Origin: Deltaproteobacteria bacterium
Lineage (GTDB): Bacteria; Myxococcota; Kuafuiibacteriia; Kuafuiibacteriales; Kuafuiibacteriaceae
Direction: 5' to 3'
DNA length: 37,676 nucleotides
Assembly (NCBI GenBank): GCA_011526105.1
Contig: WYAZ01000057.1
Span: forward strand, 1-37,676
The notes under the pieces are model-generated. The model had not been told where the DNA came from. It saw only the letters and a program-made list of their open reading frames with translations, and did not search any database. Each line of letters opens with the position of its first letter. Position 1 is the stretch's first letter. Position numbers and translations under genes: made by a program. Below, in pieces: positions 1 through 7,406 of this stretch.

Positions 1-53
1 CCGCATATCGGACCGAGTCGGACGAAGAACCCGGGATCTCTGGCAAGGCGCGA

Positions 54-83
54 CGATTGAGTTGGGTCGGCCCCAACGATTGA
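54..83. repeat. Hairpin flanked by 7-bp direct repeats
   Basis: GTTGGG (61-66) and CCCAAC (72-77) form a 6-bp inverted repeat around a TCGGC loop. The 7-mer cgattga occurs on both sides (54-60 and 77-83). It lies in a 222-base stretch at the window edge without a gene. It may be a terminator or a small repeat; no T-tract follows, so its function is unknown. Confidence 0.35.
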
Positions 84-172
84 GGAGCAACGCAGGCAGA
101 CATTTCGTGGGCCAGTCCGACGACGGGAGGTATGCGGTTCGGCTCTCTAGGCGCCCTCAGAAGCCCGGCGAA

Positions 173-196
173 TCATTTCTCGGCCTTCTGCTTCAG
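173..196 (-). pseudogene. Possible C-terminal remnant of a HEAT-type gene
   Basis: These 24 bases match 6563-6586, the last codons and stop of the HEAT-repeat protein gene, at 23 of 24 positions and in the same orientation. Read on the minus strand the segment ends LKQKAEK-stop, against LKQKGEK-stop in the intact gene. The four bases GGCG just beyond the stop are also shared after a two-base mismatch. No convincing open frame continues upstream, because the lipoprotein gene ending at 223 occupies that space. The best reading is a residual 3' end of a related gene. Otherwise nothing codes in 1-222. Confidence 0.35.
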
Positions 197-222
197 GGCT
201 GCCCTCCTCCGCCACGCGTCGG

Positions 223-972
223 TCAGCGGAGGTAGTCGTAGAGCTCGAAGCTACCGCTGCGCGTTCCATCGTTCCAGGTTCCGGTGACCGAGGGCCCGCC
301 CGAGCCGGTGCCGCTTCGGCCGATGGCCTTCAACAGCGTCCCAGCCAGAGAGTAGGTCACGCTGCCGAGCGTGAGCTCCGCGCTGTAGTCCGATGCACAC
401 TGCGGGGAGAACTCGTAACCTGACAGGCCGTACCACTGCGACCATCCGGAGTGACCTCGGGCCGGGCCGTCGGCGCCGCCGCTCACCGGCCCTTCAGAGC
501 GCGCGAGGTTCAGGTTGTAGCCGATGAAGTAGCAGGATCCGATGTCCTGTTGCTTCATGAACTCGGAGAACTCGGTCAGAATCCAAGTGTTCCCGTCGAA
601 GATGATCGTCCACTCAGGGTTGCCGCTCGGAGCGAGGGTGGCCGGTCTCATCGACGAGCCAGTGCCTCCATCGGAGCCGACGATGACGCCGGCATCCGCC
701 CCGGGCACTTCGCCGGCATCCACGCCGGGCACTTCGCCGGCGTCCGTGCCGGGCACTCCGCTGGCGTCGCGTATGCGCAATCCACCGTCGTCCTCGCTCG
801 GGCGCGGAGGATGGTAGGTCGAGCTGGTGGTGCACCGCTGATTCGAGCCGCAGACTTGCCCCTCCGCACAGTCCTGATCGTAGTCGCAGGCCCCCTCGAT
901 CCTCTCGCCGCATGCCGTTCCCGCGAGCAGGAGGCAGGAGAAGAGGAGCCGGAGCAGGGGGCGGTGCCACAT
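223..972 (-). CDS. Cys-rich exported lipoprotein with Asp-Ala-Gly repeats
   Basis: Predicted 249-residue lipoprotein of unknown function. The start chosen is the ATG at 972, which gives a signal peptide (MWHRPLLRLLFSCLLLAGTAC) with a GTAC lipobox at Cys21. A GTG at 987 would add five residues but lies on the edge of the palindromic element. After the lipid anchor comes a small Cys-rich motif (CDYDQDCAEGQVCGSNQRC), a pattern frequent in myxobacterial surface proteins. Next is an acidic linker with three eight-residue repeats of the VPGxDAGE type, coded by 24-bp tandem repeats. The C-terminal 140 residues form a globular domain I do not recognise. Lipobox and linker suggest display outside the inner membrane, by inference. 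The mobile element sits 15 bp upstream of the ATG and so separates the gene from any older promoter. Confidence 0.75.
   Translation of the reverse strand: MWHRPLLRLLFSCLLLAGTACGERIEGACDYDQDCAEGQVCGSNQRCTTSSTYHPPRPSEDDGGLRIRDASGVPGTDAGEVPGVDAGEVPGADAGVIVGSDGGTGSSMRPATLAPSGNPEWTIIFDGNTWILTEFSEFMKQQDIGSCYFIGYNLNLARSEGPVSGGADGPARGHSGWSQWYGLSGYEFSPQCASDYSAELTLGSVTYSLAGTLLKAIGRSGTGSGGPSVTGTWNDGTRSGSFELYDYLR
688..759. repeat. Three tandem 24-bp repeats inside lipoprotein gene
   Basis: Units 688-711, 712-735 and 736-759 begin gccggc and share gggcact near the end. They encode VPGTDAGE, VPGVDAGE and a diverged third copy in the minus-strand lipoprotein. The number of units may vary between strains. 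Confidence 0.8.
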
Positions 973-986
973 ACCCCCATCATACA

Positions 987-1104
987 CTAGAGCTCATCTC
1001 AAAACCCCCGACCGAGCGAGACGGCCAAGACGCGACGCCCGCAAGGCGGGCCGACGCGGATCGGCCGAAATCGCGACCGAGGGGGGGGTTGAGATGAGCT
1101 CTAG
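987..1104. mobile_element. Palindromic MITE-like element, copy 1
   Basis: A 118-bp non-coding unit bounded by near-perfect inverted repeats: ctagagctcatctcaa at 987-1002 and ttgagatgagctctag at 1089-1104. The outer CTAG could be a target duplication of the YTAR type (IS5-like), or the flanking TA a duplication of the IS630/Tc1 type. The sequence does not decide between them. The interior carries gaccgagcgagacggccaag and a gcccgcaaggcgggc hairpin. A second copy starts at 37550 in the same orientation. No transposase gene is in the window, so it would be mobilised in trans. It lies just upstream of the lipoprotein start at 972. The TTGAGA in each end resembles a -35 box, but no matching -10 box is correctly spaced. 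Confidence 0.8.
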
Positions 1105-1168
1105 AGCCGGCCTCGGATCACGCCGCCCAGCTCGCCTTCTCGGGCGTGCCGATAGCCAACTCGGCCCG

Positions 1169-1185
1169 GCCCGGATCTTCCGGGC
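1169..1185 (-). terminator. Hairpin after decayed reading frame
   Basis: GCCCGG (1169-1174) and CCGGGC (1180-1185) pair around an ATCTT loop. The hairpin lies 12 bases beyond the minus-strand stop codon at 1198-1200. There is no T-tract, so a terminator role is only plausible. Confidence 0.3.
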
Positions 1186-1197
1186 GCTGGCGAGAGT

Positions 1198-1419
1198 TTA
1201 GAACCGCACCTGCGCTTCGACCCGCAGCTCGTTGGTGCGCCGCTCGGCCTCGCCGCGCGGCGCCTGCTCGGATCGCTCGCCAGTCGAACGCCGTCCTGGT
1301 CGGCGGCCCCCGTGAGCTCGCTCTGCGCGGCGTCGGGCAAGGAACCCTGGCACCGCTCGCGCGGAGGGGGTCGCGTATCGGGACGGCGAACACCGACAGC
1401 ATGAGTTACCGTCATCTCC
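1198..1419 (-). pseudogene. Possible decayed 3' end of an outer-membrane protein gene
   Basis: On the minus strand the frame ending in TAA at 1198-1200 reads GEAERRTNELRVEAQVRF-stop. This is an alternating polar/hydrophobic strand with a terminal Phe, the typical C-terminal signature of outer-membrane beta-barrels. Further upstream a neighbouring frame looks more protein-like (SLPDAAQSELTGAADQDG), and the C-terminal frame is closed by a stop at 1420-1422. A frameshifted, truncated gene next to the mobile element would explain this. It could be chance in GC-rich DNA. The rest of 1105-1452 shows nothing else I can support. Confidence 0.25.
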
Positions 1420-1452
1420 CTAGCCGGGGCACGGGCGCTTTCTTGGGTGCGG

Positions 1453-3192
1453 CTAGAGATGCTCGCCGGCCCCCGCGAGAATAAGGATGACCGAGTACCG
1501 CCCCCAAGGCTCACTCGGCGGTCGGTAGGGGACGACGACGAGGCCGACCTCCGGCTCCGCGGCCGAGAGGAGCTCCTTGGGAAAGGAGAGCTCGCTCAGG
1601 TCTTGCGCTTCGAGCGTCCAGGAGCGCGTCGCGCGCTTCAAAGACTGGGTGGTACGCCGAAGAAGCCACTCCGAGACCTCTCGCGGTCCCTCACCCGCCT
1701 CGAGCCGACCGACTGCTTCCGCTTCGAGGGCTTCGATCGGAAGGCGTCGGACGCTCGGATCGGCGAGACCCGCCGCGCGTCGACTCTTCTGTAGGCGTTC
1801 GAGCGCGCTCGCAACCAGTTCGTGGGGCGCTTCCTCACCGAAGAAGGCGTAACTGGTAGCGAGGAGCCCCAGAGACCTCTCGTCCCCCGGCCAAAAGGTG
1901 CCGAGAGCGAGGCCCGCGGCTTCGGGGTCGAGCAGCACCTGTCTGCCCATCGGGATCTGAACCGCTTCACCCACGACCATGCTCACGTCCGCGCGGCTCA
2001 GAATGGAAACGAAGCTGCTGCTGCGGATCGAACCCCCTCCTACGTCCCACCCCGCCCGGAGCCCGGCCACCACCGTCTCCATGATCATCGGGTCGGCGCG
2101 ACCGGTCGCCGACGCGAAGAAGTGAGGTGCGACGCGATCGGCGACCTTGCTCTGGGTCGCTTCGAGGGACATCGGCGAGCGACCCGCATCGGCCCTCACG
2201 CCGTTGATGGCCGCGATGAGTTGAGCCGCGGGGTCCTGACCCCGCGCGAGTGGACCAGCCTGCCCGTAGCGCTTGGCCACGTATCGTCGATCGAACGCCT
2301 CGGCCTTGGACAGCAGCGCCCGAAGTACGGTCTCACCGAGCATACGGCCTGGAGCGACACTCGAAAGCTCGAACCAGGCTTCGGCATCATTCGGATCGAG
2401 CTCACATCGGAACTCGAAGTCAGGGAGCCGCTGAGCTCCAAGCGGCTCGCACCTCGCGACGTCGTATTGGCCTCGGTTCACGAGGGCACCCGTCCGCTCG
2501 GAGGACACCATGAGGCGCCCTCGAACGATGAAGGCGGTCGCTCCTTCTTCGGCGCGAATCGACTCGATGAACGACCGACGCTGTCCGAAGGCCACGTAGA
2601 AGACCGCCTTGTCTGCCTTTCGTCCGAACCAGACCGCAATGGAGTGGTGAGGGCGCCCGTGCTCGACGAAGGTCTCTCGGAGCTGAGCCTTCACTCTCTC
2701 GAAGAGGACCTCGGGTCGCACGTCTTCGCCGAGACCGTGAAACCACTGTGCACTGCCGATGGCGTTAACCGCTTGGCTCTTGCATCGCCCGAGGAACGTG
2801 TTGGTCAGCGCGGGAGGCGGGTGCGCCTGGTGGTCGAGAAAAAAGAGCCCCATCTCCCGAGCCACGCACTGCATGTTGGCGGTGGCGAGAACGTCTTCCT
2901 TGCCAGACACCGCGTTCTCGAGAGCATGCTCCCAAGGCTCGACCGCGGAGGCCTTGTAGAGCGCGTACTGCTCGGGGTACGGACCTTCCGACAGCGTCCA
3001 CTCGTCGACCGCGACTTGCCCGCTTTGCTGGGTCGCCGGCGGCAACGGGATCGAGGCGAGGTCGGCGAGCGCCGACTGCGTGGGAAAGCCGCTCGCTGTT
3101 TTTACACTTGCACCGGGAGTGGAAGGCGCGGGAGCCGAACCGGCGCAGGCGACGAGGCCAGCGTTGAGGAGAAGCAGGATGCGAGTTTTCAC
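1453..3192 (-). CDS. Exported lipoprotein with CAP-like domain
   Basis: Predicted 579-residue lipoprotein. The start is set at GTG 3192 because it begins a clear signal peptide, VKTRILLLLNAGLVACAG, with lipobox LVAC. The open frame extends further upstream to 3342, but that extension is basic and lacks export features. AAAGGAGG lies immediately before the GTG, unusually close for a ribosome-binding site. The middle of the protein is an unfamiliar mixed domain. A segment near residue 330 of the mature frame (AAINGVRADAGRSPMSLEAT) resembles the N-terminal helix of CAP/SCP domains (N-x-x-R-x-x-x-G-x-x-P-L), often found in secreted bacterial proteins. The resemblance is weak, and I do not see a full set of CAP signature motifs. 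Function is unknown. Confidence 0.75.
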   Translation of the reverse strand: MKTRILLLLNAGLVACAGSAPAPSTPGASVKTASGFPTQSALADLASIPLPPATQQSGQVAVDEWTLSEGPYPEQYALYKASAVEPWEHALENAVSGKEDVLATANMQCVAREMGLFFLDHQAHPPPALTNTFLGRCKSQAVNAIGSAQWFHGLGEDVRPEVLFERVKAQLRETFVEHGRPHHSIAVWFGRKADKAVFYVAFGQRRSFIESIRAEEGATAFIVRGRLMVSSERTGALVNRGQYDVARCEPLGAQRLPDFEFRCELDPNDAEAWFELSSVAPGRMLGETVLRALLSKAEAFDRRYVAKRYGQAGPLARGQDPAAQLIAAINGVRADAGRSPMSLEATQSKVADRVAPHFFASATGRADPMIMETVVAGLRAGWDVGGGSIRSSSFVSILSRADVSMVVGEAVQIPMGRQVLLDPEAAGLALGTFWPGDERSLGLLATSYAFFGEEAPHELVASALERLQKSRRAAGLADPSVRRLPIEALEAEAVGRLEAGEGPREVSEWLLRRTTQSLKRATRSWTLEAQDLSELSFPKELLSAAEPEVGLVVVPYRPPSEPWGRYSVILILAGAGEHL

Positions 3193-3502
3193 CTCCTTTC
3201 GCCTACTACGCCTCGGGTGCTCGTGCCACTCGACCCAATCATCCCGACCCATTTCAGGGGCGCGCACGCGGGTGTTAGGCCCAGACACATCTCCCCGCCT
3301 TCGGTGAAGGCGCGTGCCCTCGGGTCTGCTTCGGTGCGTCACTGAGCCTCGGCGAACCTCGGGATTCGATGTGCACGACTGTCAGGACGACAGGAGTGCC
3401 GACTCGCTCCTCATGCCGCACCCGGCGAGCTAGACTCGGGTCGCGCCATGGAGTTCGGAGTCAGATCCTGCTTGGGCTTCTCATCCGCCTGCGCATGATC
3501 TC
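3193..3502. other. Intergenic region with short inverted repeat
   Basis: This 310-base gap separates two minus-strand lipoprotein genes. It should hold the promoter of the gene starting at 3192. The only structure I see is CTGTC-AGGAC-GACAG (3379-3393). Its core TGTCAGGAsGACA recurs at 12256-12268. No coding signal was recognised. Confidence 0.4.
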
Positions 3503-5374
3503 TCAGGGGCCGGTCACCATGGACATCGTGTCCAGGTAGCAGTGCTGCTCTGGTGATTCCTCGTACAGCACTTCGGCTTCGCTTCCGTCGGCCGGGTATC
3601 GCAGGAGGGCGCGGCCTGACTTCGCATAGAACCTCCCGGCTCGGTCGAGCGCGGTGAAGCGTGCGAGTTGGTCGGGGGCCGGCCTGCCCGCAGGCGTGGG
3701 TCCATAGGTGAGATCGACCTCCGTGGACCCATCCGGGTGGAGTACGAATCGGATGTTTCGCTCGCGCACGCTGTCGTAGCCGATCGACCAGAATCCCCCG
3801 GCGGGCCGCGCTCTCCAGGTCGTCTTCTGGTGGCCTCCGAGCGGGAACGAGTCGCCGGCGGCGTTTCGGATGGAAGTGAGGCAGAGGGTCGAGCCGTCGA
3901 ACCCCCGCCCGATGGGCGAGTCCAAGAGCCCGCCGTTGGTGATGCAGCCAGGAAACTCGTCACCGGCTTGGTCGAACCATCGGCCTAGGTCGCCGCAGAA
4001 GTAGCTGAGCTCGGAAGTGGCCGGGCTGAGAAGGAACGCGCTCGCTCCGCCCGGACAGGCCGGCGTGGGCAGCTCGAAGTCGTTCTCTTTTGGAGTTGGC
4101 GGGAACCGCCAAATCTCGACGTCCGAGTCCCAGCGCAGCGGCTCGGGAACGAACCGAAGGAGTCGGGAGCCGCCTCCTTGGTCGGACGTCAGATAGATGT
4201 ACGCGCCGTCGATGTCCCGGATCTGTCCCGTGAAGTCGTAGGGCGCAAGACCGGCGCTGGGGCCGAACTCTCGTGCCTCCGGATCGCAGAGCAGTCGGTC
4301 TGTGTCTGCGCCTTCGGCGAAGCCGCCGAGCACGTACACGCGTGCAGGATCGAAGACGGCTGGACCCAGCAAGACTGAAGAGCGAATGACCTGAAGGTCT
4401 ACCGTGGCCGAGGCGCGATAGAAGCCGTCGTCCACCGTCAACTCGATGATCCAGGCGCCGGGCCTGTCGGGCGTGAGCGTAGTCTCCGGGGTCCTCGAGC
4501 TCGTCAAGGTGGCAAGGGCCTCGAGAGGTGCGGTCAGGATTCGCCACTCGAAGGCGAGTGGATCCCCATCCGCGTCGTAGCTGCCAGCTCCGCTGAGGAA
4601 GACCACCTCGCCAACGGTGGAGGTTCCAGCCAACCCGGCGTCAGCGACGGGCGGGCTCGCTGAGACTCCAGCGCGCACCTTCACCGTGACCGGCTCTCCG
4701 AAGGCCTCGCCATCCGAGACCTGCAAGGAGAACTCGAAGTGTCCACGTTGATCGGCGAGCAGTCGAGCCTCGGATGACTGGGCCCCCTGAAGCGAGGCAG
4801 CGCTTCCGAACGGAGCCTGAGCGATCGTCCACTGGAAGCTCAGCTCGTCTCCGTCGGGGTCGCGACTCCCACGACCATCGAGGATGATCTCCGTCCCCGC
4901 GTCGACGTACTCGGCAGCAACCGCATGGGCCACGGGTTCGCGGTTCGTGACGTCGATGAGGAGAGCGGCCGGGGCGCTGTCCGCCAAGCCGTCGCTCACG
5001 ACCAGCTCGACCTGATAGGTACCGGGAAGGTCGGTATTCAGGCTCGTCGTGGGCAAGCCGCTTTCGACGGCGGCGGCGCTCGCCTCTGGGCGACCCGTGA
5101 GACGCCAGCCAAAGTTCAGCTCGTCCCCATCCGCGTCTGTGCTTCTCGAACCGTCCAGCAGCGAAAGGGTTCGCTTGTGGGCGGTGCGAGGACCCGCGAT
5201 GAACGCCACCGGTCGATGGTTGCAGGTCTCGAAGGCTTCCTGCACCGTTACGCGCGGCGCCGAGCTCCCGGTCTCGTCACAGGGCACGGGTTCGCTGCAA
5301 GACCAGAAGGCCGACGAGGCAACGAGCACGAGCCTCAGGCTTCGTCGCGTCGAGGCTGCGACCGCCACGTTCAT
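3503..5374 (-). CDS. PKD-repeat surface lipoprotein
   Basis: Exported protein of about 623 residues. The start at 5374 (MNVAVAASTRRSLRLVLVAS) gives a normal signal peptide ending AFWSC. A start at 5407 would add 11 residues and overlap the upstream gene by 20 bases. Three consecutive PKD (Ig-like) domains follow in the first 340 residues, each with the D-x-DGD-x-L-x-F-x-W signature: ADGDELNFGWRL, PDGDELSFQWTI and ADGDPLAFEWRI. The last 290 residues (VLGGFAEGADTDRLL onward) have aromatic/Gly strand patterns suggesting a propeller or lectin-like module, but I cannot name it. PKD domains usually act as spacers or adhesion modules on extracellular proteins. The gene directly follows the barrel-protein gene, so the two probably share a transcript. 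Confidence 0.88.
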   Translation of the reverse strand: MNVAVAASTRRSLRLVLVASSAFWSCSEPVPCDETGSSAPRVTVQEAFETCNHRPVAFIAGPRTAHKRTLSLLDGSRSTDADGDELNFGWRLTGRPEASAAAVESGLPTTSLNTDLPGTYQVELVVSDGLADSAPAALLIDVTNREPVAHAVAAEYVDAGTEIILDGRGSRDPDGDELSFQWTIAQAPFGSAASLQGAQSSEARLLADQRGHFEFSLQVSDGEAFGEPVTVKVRAGVSASPPVADAGLAGTSTVGEVVFLSGAGSYDADGDPLAFEWRILTAPLEALATLTSSRTPETTLTPDRPGAWIIELTVDDGFYRASATVDLQVIRSSVLLGPAVFDPARVYVLGGFAEGADTDRLLCDPEAREFGPSAGLAPYDFTGQIRDIDGAYIYLTSDQGGGSRLLRFVPEPLRWDSDVEIWRFPPTPKENDFELPTPACPGGASAFLLSPATSELSYFCGDLGRWFDQAGDEFPGCITNGGLLDSPIGRGFDGSTLCLTSIRNAAGDSFPLGGHQKTTWRARPAGGFWSIGYDSVRERNIRFVLHPDGSTEVDLTYGPTPAGRPAPDQLARFTALDRAGRFYAKSGRALLRYPADGSEAEVLYEESPEQHCYLDTMSMVTGP

Positions 5375-5387
5375 CTCGTTGAATCCG

Positions 5388-6338
5388 TCATAGTTCGAGC
5401 CAGTCATCCCTTCGATGCGGGGTCCTCTGACGAGTCTTGGGCTCTTCGGTCCGAAGTGCGCCGCCGATATCGACCCCGAAGACGAGCACGGCCGACTCGA
5501 CGAAGTTGATGGAGGCGAAGACCGCAGGGTCGAAGAAGTCCGTGATGTGAAGACGGACTCCAGGCGTGAGCATCACCGGTGGTGAGACATCCCCAGCTCC
5601 GGCGATCTGAAAGGAGGCCCCAAGCTCGACGAAAGGCTCGACGGTGTCCCCCAGCCGCCCGTTCACGCGGGCGGCGACGCTCGAGAGGAGCACTGCGTCC
5701 GAGTCTTGTCGAACGGTGACGCCAGGCACCAAACCCAGCTCGAGCTGCAGCTCCACCCCCGGAAGACTGATTCCGGCCTGCGCGCGGATCCGCGCCCCCA
5801 AGAACTGCGGGATGTAGAGCTGCGGTTCATGAGCTCGGATGACGGCTACGCTGGCGGCCGCTCGCGCCTGCGCTCCCGGACTCTGCTCTCCCAGGGTGGG
5901 TAGATAGGCGTCGAGACCGGCGGCGAACAACAGATCGATGTCCTCGTCCAGCTCGACCGGATGACCGAGGCTCGTACCCAAGGAGAGGTTCCCCATGAAG
6001 GCGCGGACGGGCTCGTCCGAACTCGGTTGACGGACGCCCAACGGAACGCGAGCGGACAGCCCCACGCCCTCTGCCACACCGAGGGTCCCGAAGAGCTCGA
6101 ACGACCAGGCCGATCCGCCGCCGAAGACACGGTGACCATCACTCAAGCTAAAGCGTGTGGTGAGGTGCAGGCGCGTAGAAGCGCGCGAGTCCAGAAACTC
6201 AGAGGACCAATACTCGATGCGAGCTTCTCGGTGTCTAGGCGACTGCTCGATCTGAGAATCGGGTGCGCCCATCGCCTCCTCGGGGGCACTCTGGGCCACC
6301 GACAAGACGCCTGCGATGAGTGAGAGCGGCGCGTGCAA
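5388..6338 (-). CDS. Outer-membrane beta-barrel-like protein
   Basis: Predicted 316-residue exported protein. The most upstream start is TTG at 6338, and it yields a short signal peptide (LHAPLSLIAGVLSVAQSA). The mature part is a series of alternating strands with small and aromatic residues, such as STRLHLTTRFSLSDG, WSFELFGTLGVAEGVGLSAR, VELQLELGLVPGVTV and NGRLGDTVEPFVELGASFQI. This fits a beta-barrel of the outer membrane, probably 12-14 strands. It does not end in Phe but in a basic tail (RRDDWLEL), so the assembly signal is not classical. Stop and downstream PKD start lie within about 15 bases, implying one operon. It could be a porin-like anchor or secretion partner for the PKD lipoprotein, by inference. 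Confidence 0.75.
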   Translation of the reverse strand: MHAPLSLIAGVLSVAQSAPEEAMGAPDSQIEQSPRHREARIEYWSSEFLDSRASTRLHLTTRFSLSDGHRVFGGGSAWSFELFGTLGVAEGVGLSARVPLGVRQPSSDEPVRAFMGNLSLGTSLGHPVELDEDIDLLFAAGLDAYLPTLGEQSPGAQARAAASVAVIRAHEPQLYIPQFLGARIRAQAGISLPGVELQLELGLVPGVTVRQDSDAVLLSSVAARVNGRLGDTVEPFVELGASFQIAGAGDVSPPVMLTPGVRLHITDFFDPAVFASINFVESAVLVFGVDIGGALRTEEPKTRQRTPHRRDDWLEL

Positions 6339-6424
6339 AGGAGTTCCGCGAGCCCGCGAGGCTCGCTCCCAGAGTAGGTCATTGCCCCGACCGGCTCAAG
6401 CGTCCGCCCCGCGAGACGAGCCCT

Positions 6425-6560
6425 AGACTCGCTCCGCGCCTTAAGGCGGCGGAGGCCTTGATCGAAGCCATCGAGGAGCCCGACCGGTTCGGAGACAGAC
6501 GGTCGGCGATGGTCGAGAACGTGGCGAACGCGCTGCAGTATCGCACCCTGAAATCAGGCG
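6425..6560 (+). pseudogene. Possible plus-strand gene remnant with hairpin
   Basis: The 224-base gap between the barrel gene (start 6338) and the HEAT gene (stop 6563) contains a perfect 12-bp palindrome CGCCTTAAGGCG (6437-6448). It also contains a plus-strand frame reading AAEALIEAIEEPDRFGDRRS followed by AMVENVANALQYRTL. This has the amphipathic helix-turn-helix look of a HEAT-type repeat. It runs into antisense of the HEAT gene without a sensible continuation, so at most it is a fragment. Confidence 0.2.
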
Positions 6561-6562
6561 GG

Positions 6563-7327
6563 TCATTTCTCGCCCTTCTGCTTCAGCAACTTCGCGCTCG
6601 CCTCGAAGCGACGAAGCAGCGCGGCCTCGTTCTTCTTCGAGAACGTCCCCTTCTTCTCCTGCTCCACCAAACGCTCGATGGCCTGGGCGTGGGCCGAGAG
6701 CCGGGTGCGCCCGAGCGTCTCCACCGCCACCTCGCGGACCTTGGGGTGAGGCGAAGCGAGCTGCGCTTCGATCGCTTTTCCAATGCGCTCACGCAGCGCA
6801 CGACTGTGTCCTGGCCCCACGGTGGCGCCCGATGAGTAGACGAGCCAGACGCAGCGTTCGGCGAGCTCCGCCTTAGCCTTGGGATCGGCGCAGTCCGCAC
6901 CCACCTTCTCGAGTCGAGCCAAGAGCAGCTCCGTGACCGGGGGCTCGGGGACCTGGGCCGCGATCTCGGCCGCGTAGCTCGTCACCTGAGGATCGGTCGC
7001 GTCGAGCCCCAGCGCGAGCAAGCGGGGGACGTTCGCGGCCGCGAAACAACGGACCACGTCCAGGGCGCCGCGACGCACCGGGGCACTACCCTCCTCGAGC
7101 AGCTTCTCGACCGCGCTCAAAACCGGCTTGTTGTCCTTGAGCGTGTGACGGAGGCGACCTCGGCAAGCGGTCTTCAGGTTGGAGAGCGCGGAGACCTGAG
7201 TGTCTTCACGCGCCAAGGAGAGCTGCTGGACCGCCTGCTCGGGGGTCTGGATGGGCGGCAAGGGCTGGGCCTGAGCCGCTGCCCACGGGATCCCCGTCAG
7301 CAACAAGGCAGCGAGGGTGAGGCGCAT
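6563..7327 (-). CDS. Exported HEAT-repeat protein
   Basis: A 254-residue protein with signal peptide MRLTLAALLLTGIPWAAAQA, cleaved after AQA and lacking a lipobox Cys, so soluble in the periplasm. The mature part is alpha-helical, with at least five HEAT-like repeats: APVRRGALDVVRCFA, DPQVTSYAAEIAAQV and HPKVREVAVETLGRT are typical second helices. HEAT solenoids bind other proteins. The protein ends in a Lys-rich tail (KLLKQKGEK) whose coding DNA is repeated at 173-196. The start overlaps a compact divergent promoter region (7328-7406) shared with the PilZ gene. The partner is unknown; two other HEAT lipoproteins are encoded in the operon at 20-24 kb. Confidence 0.85.
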   Translation of the reverse strand: MRLTLAALLLTGIPWAAAQAQPLPPIQTPEQAVQQLSLAREDTQVSALSNLKTACRGRLRHTLKDNKPVLSAVEKLLEEGSAPVRRGALDVVRCFAAANVPRLLALGLDATDPQVTSYAAEIAAQVPEPPVTELLLARLEKVGADCADPKAKAELAERCVWLVYSSGATVGPGHSRALRERIGKAIEAQLASPHPKVREVAVETLGRTRLSAHAQAIERLVEQEKKGTFSKKNEAALLRRFEASAKLLKQKGEK

Positions 7328-7406
7328 GAGGCAGCACGATAGTCCTCAATTCTTCGAGCGTCCACCGGCTTGAAAGCGGAGGCGAGGCGACCGAGAATCC
7401 CCGCGG

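Noticed and set aside
1822-3345. 507-codon plus-strand open frame opposite the CAP-like lipoprotein gene
   Set aside because: Low-complexity Arg/Gly-rich translation without start signal; the minus strand has a signal peptide and coherent protein.
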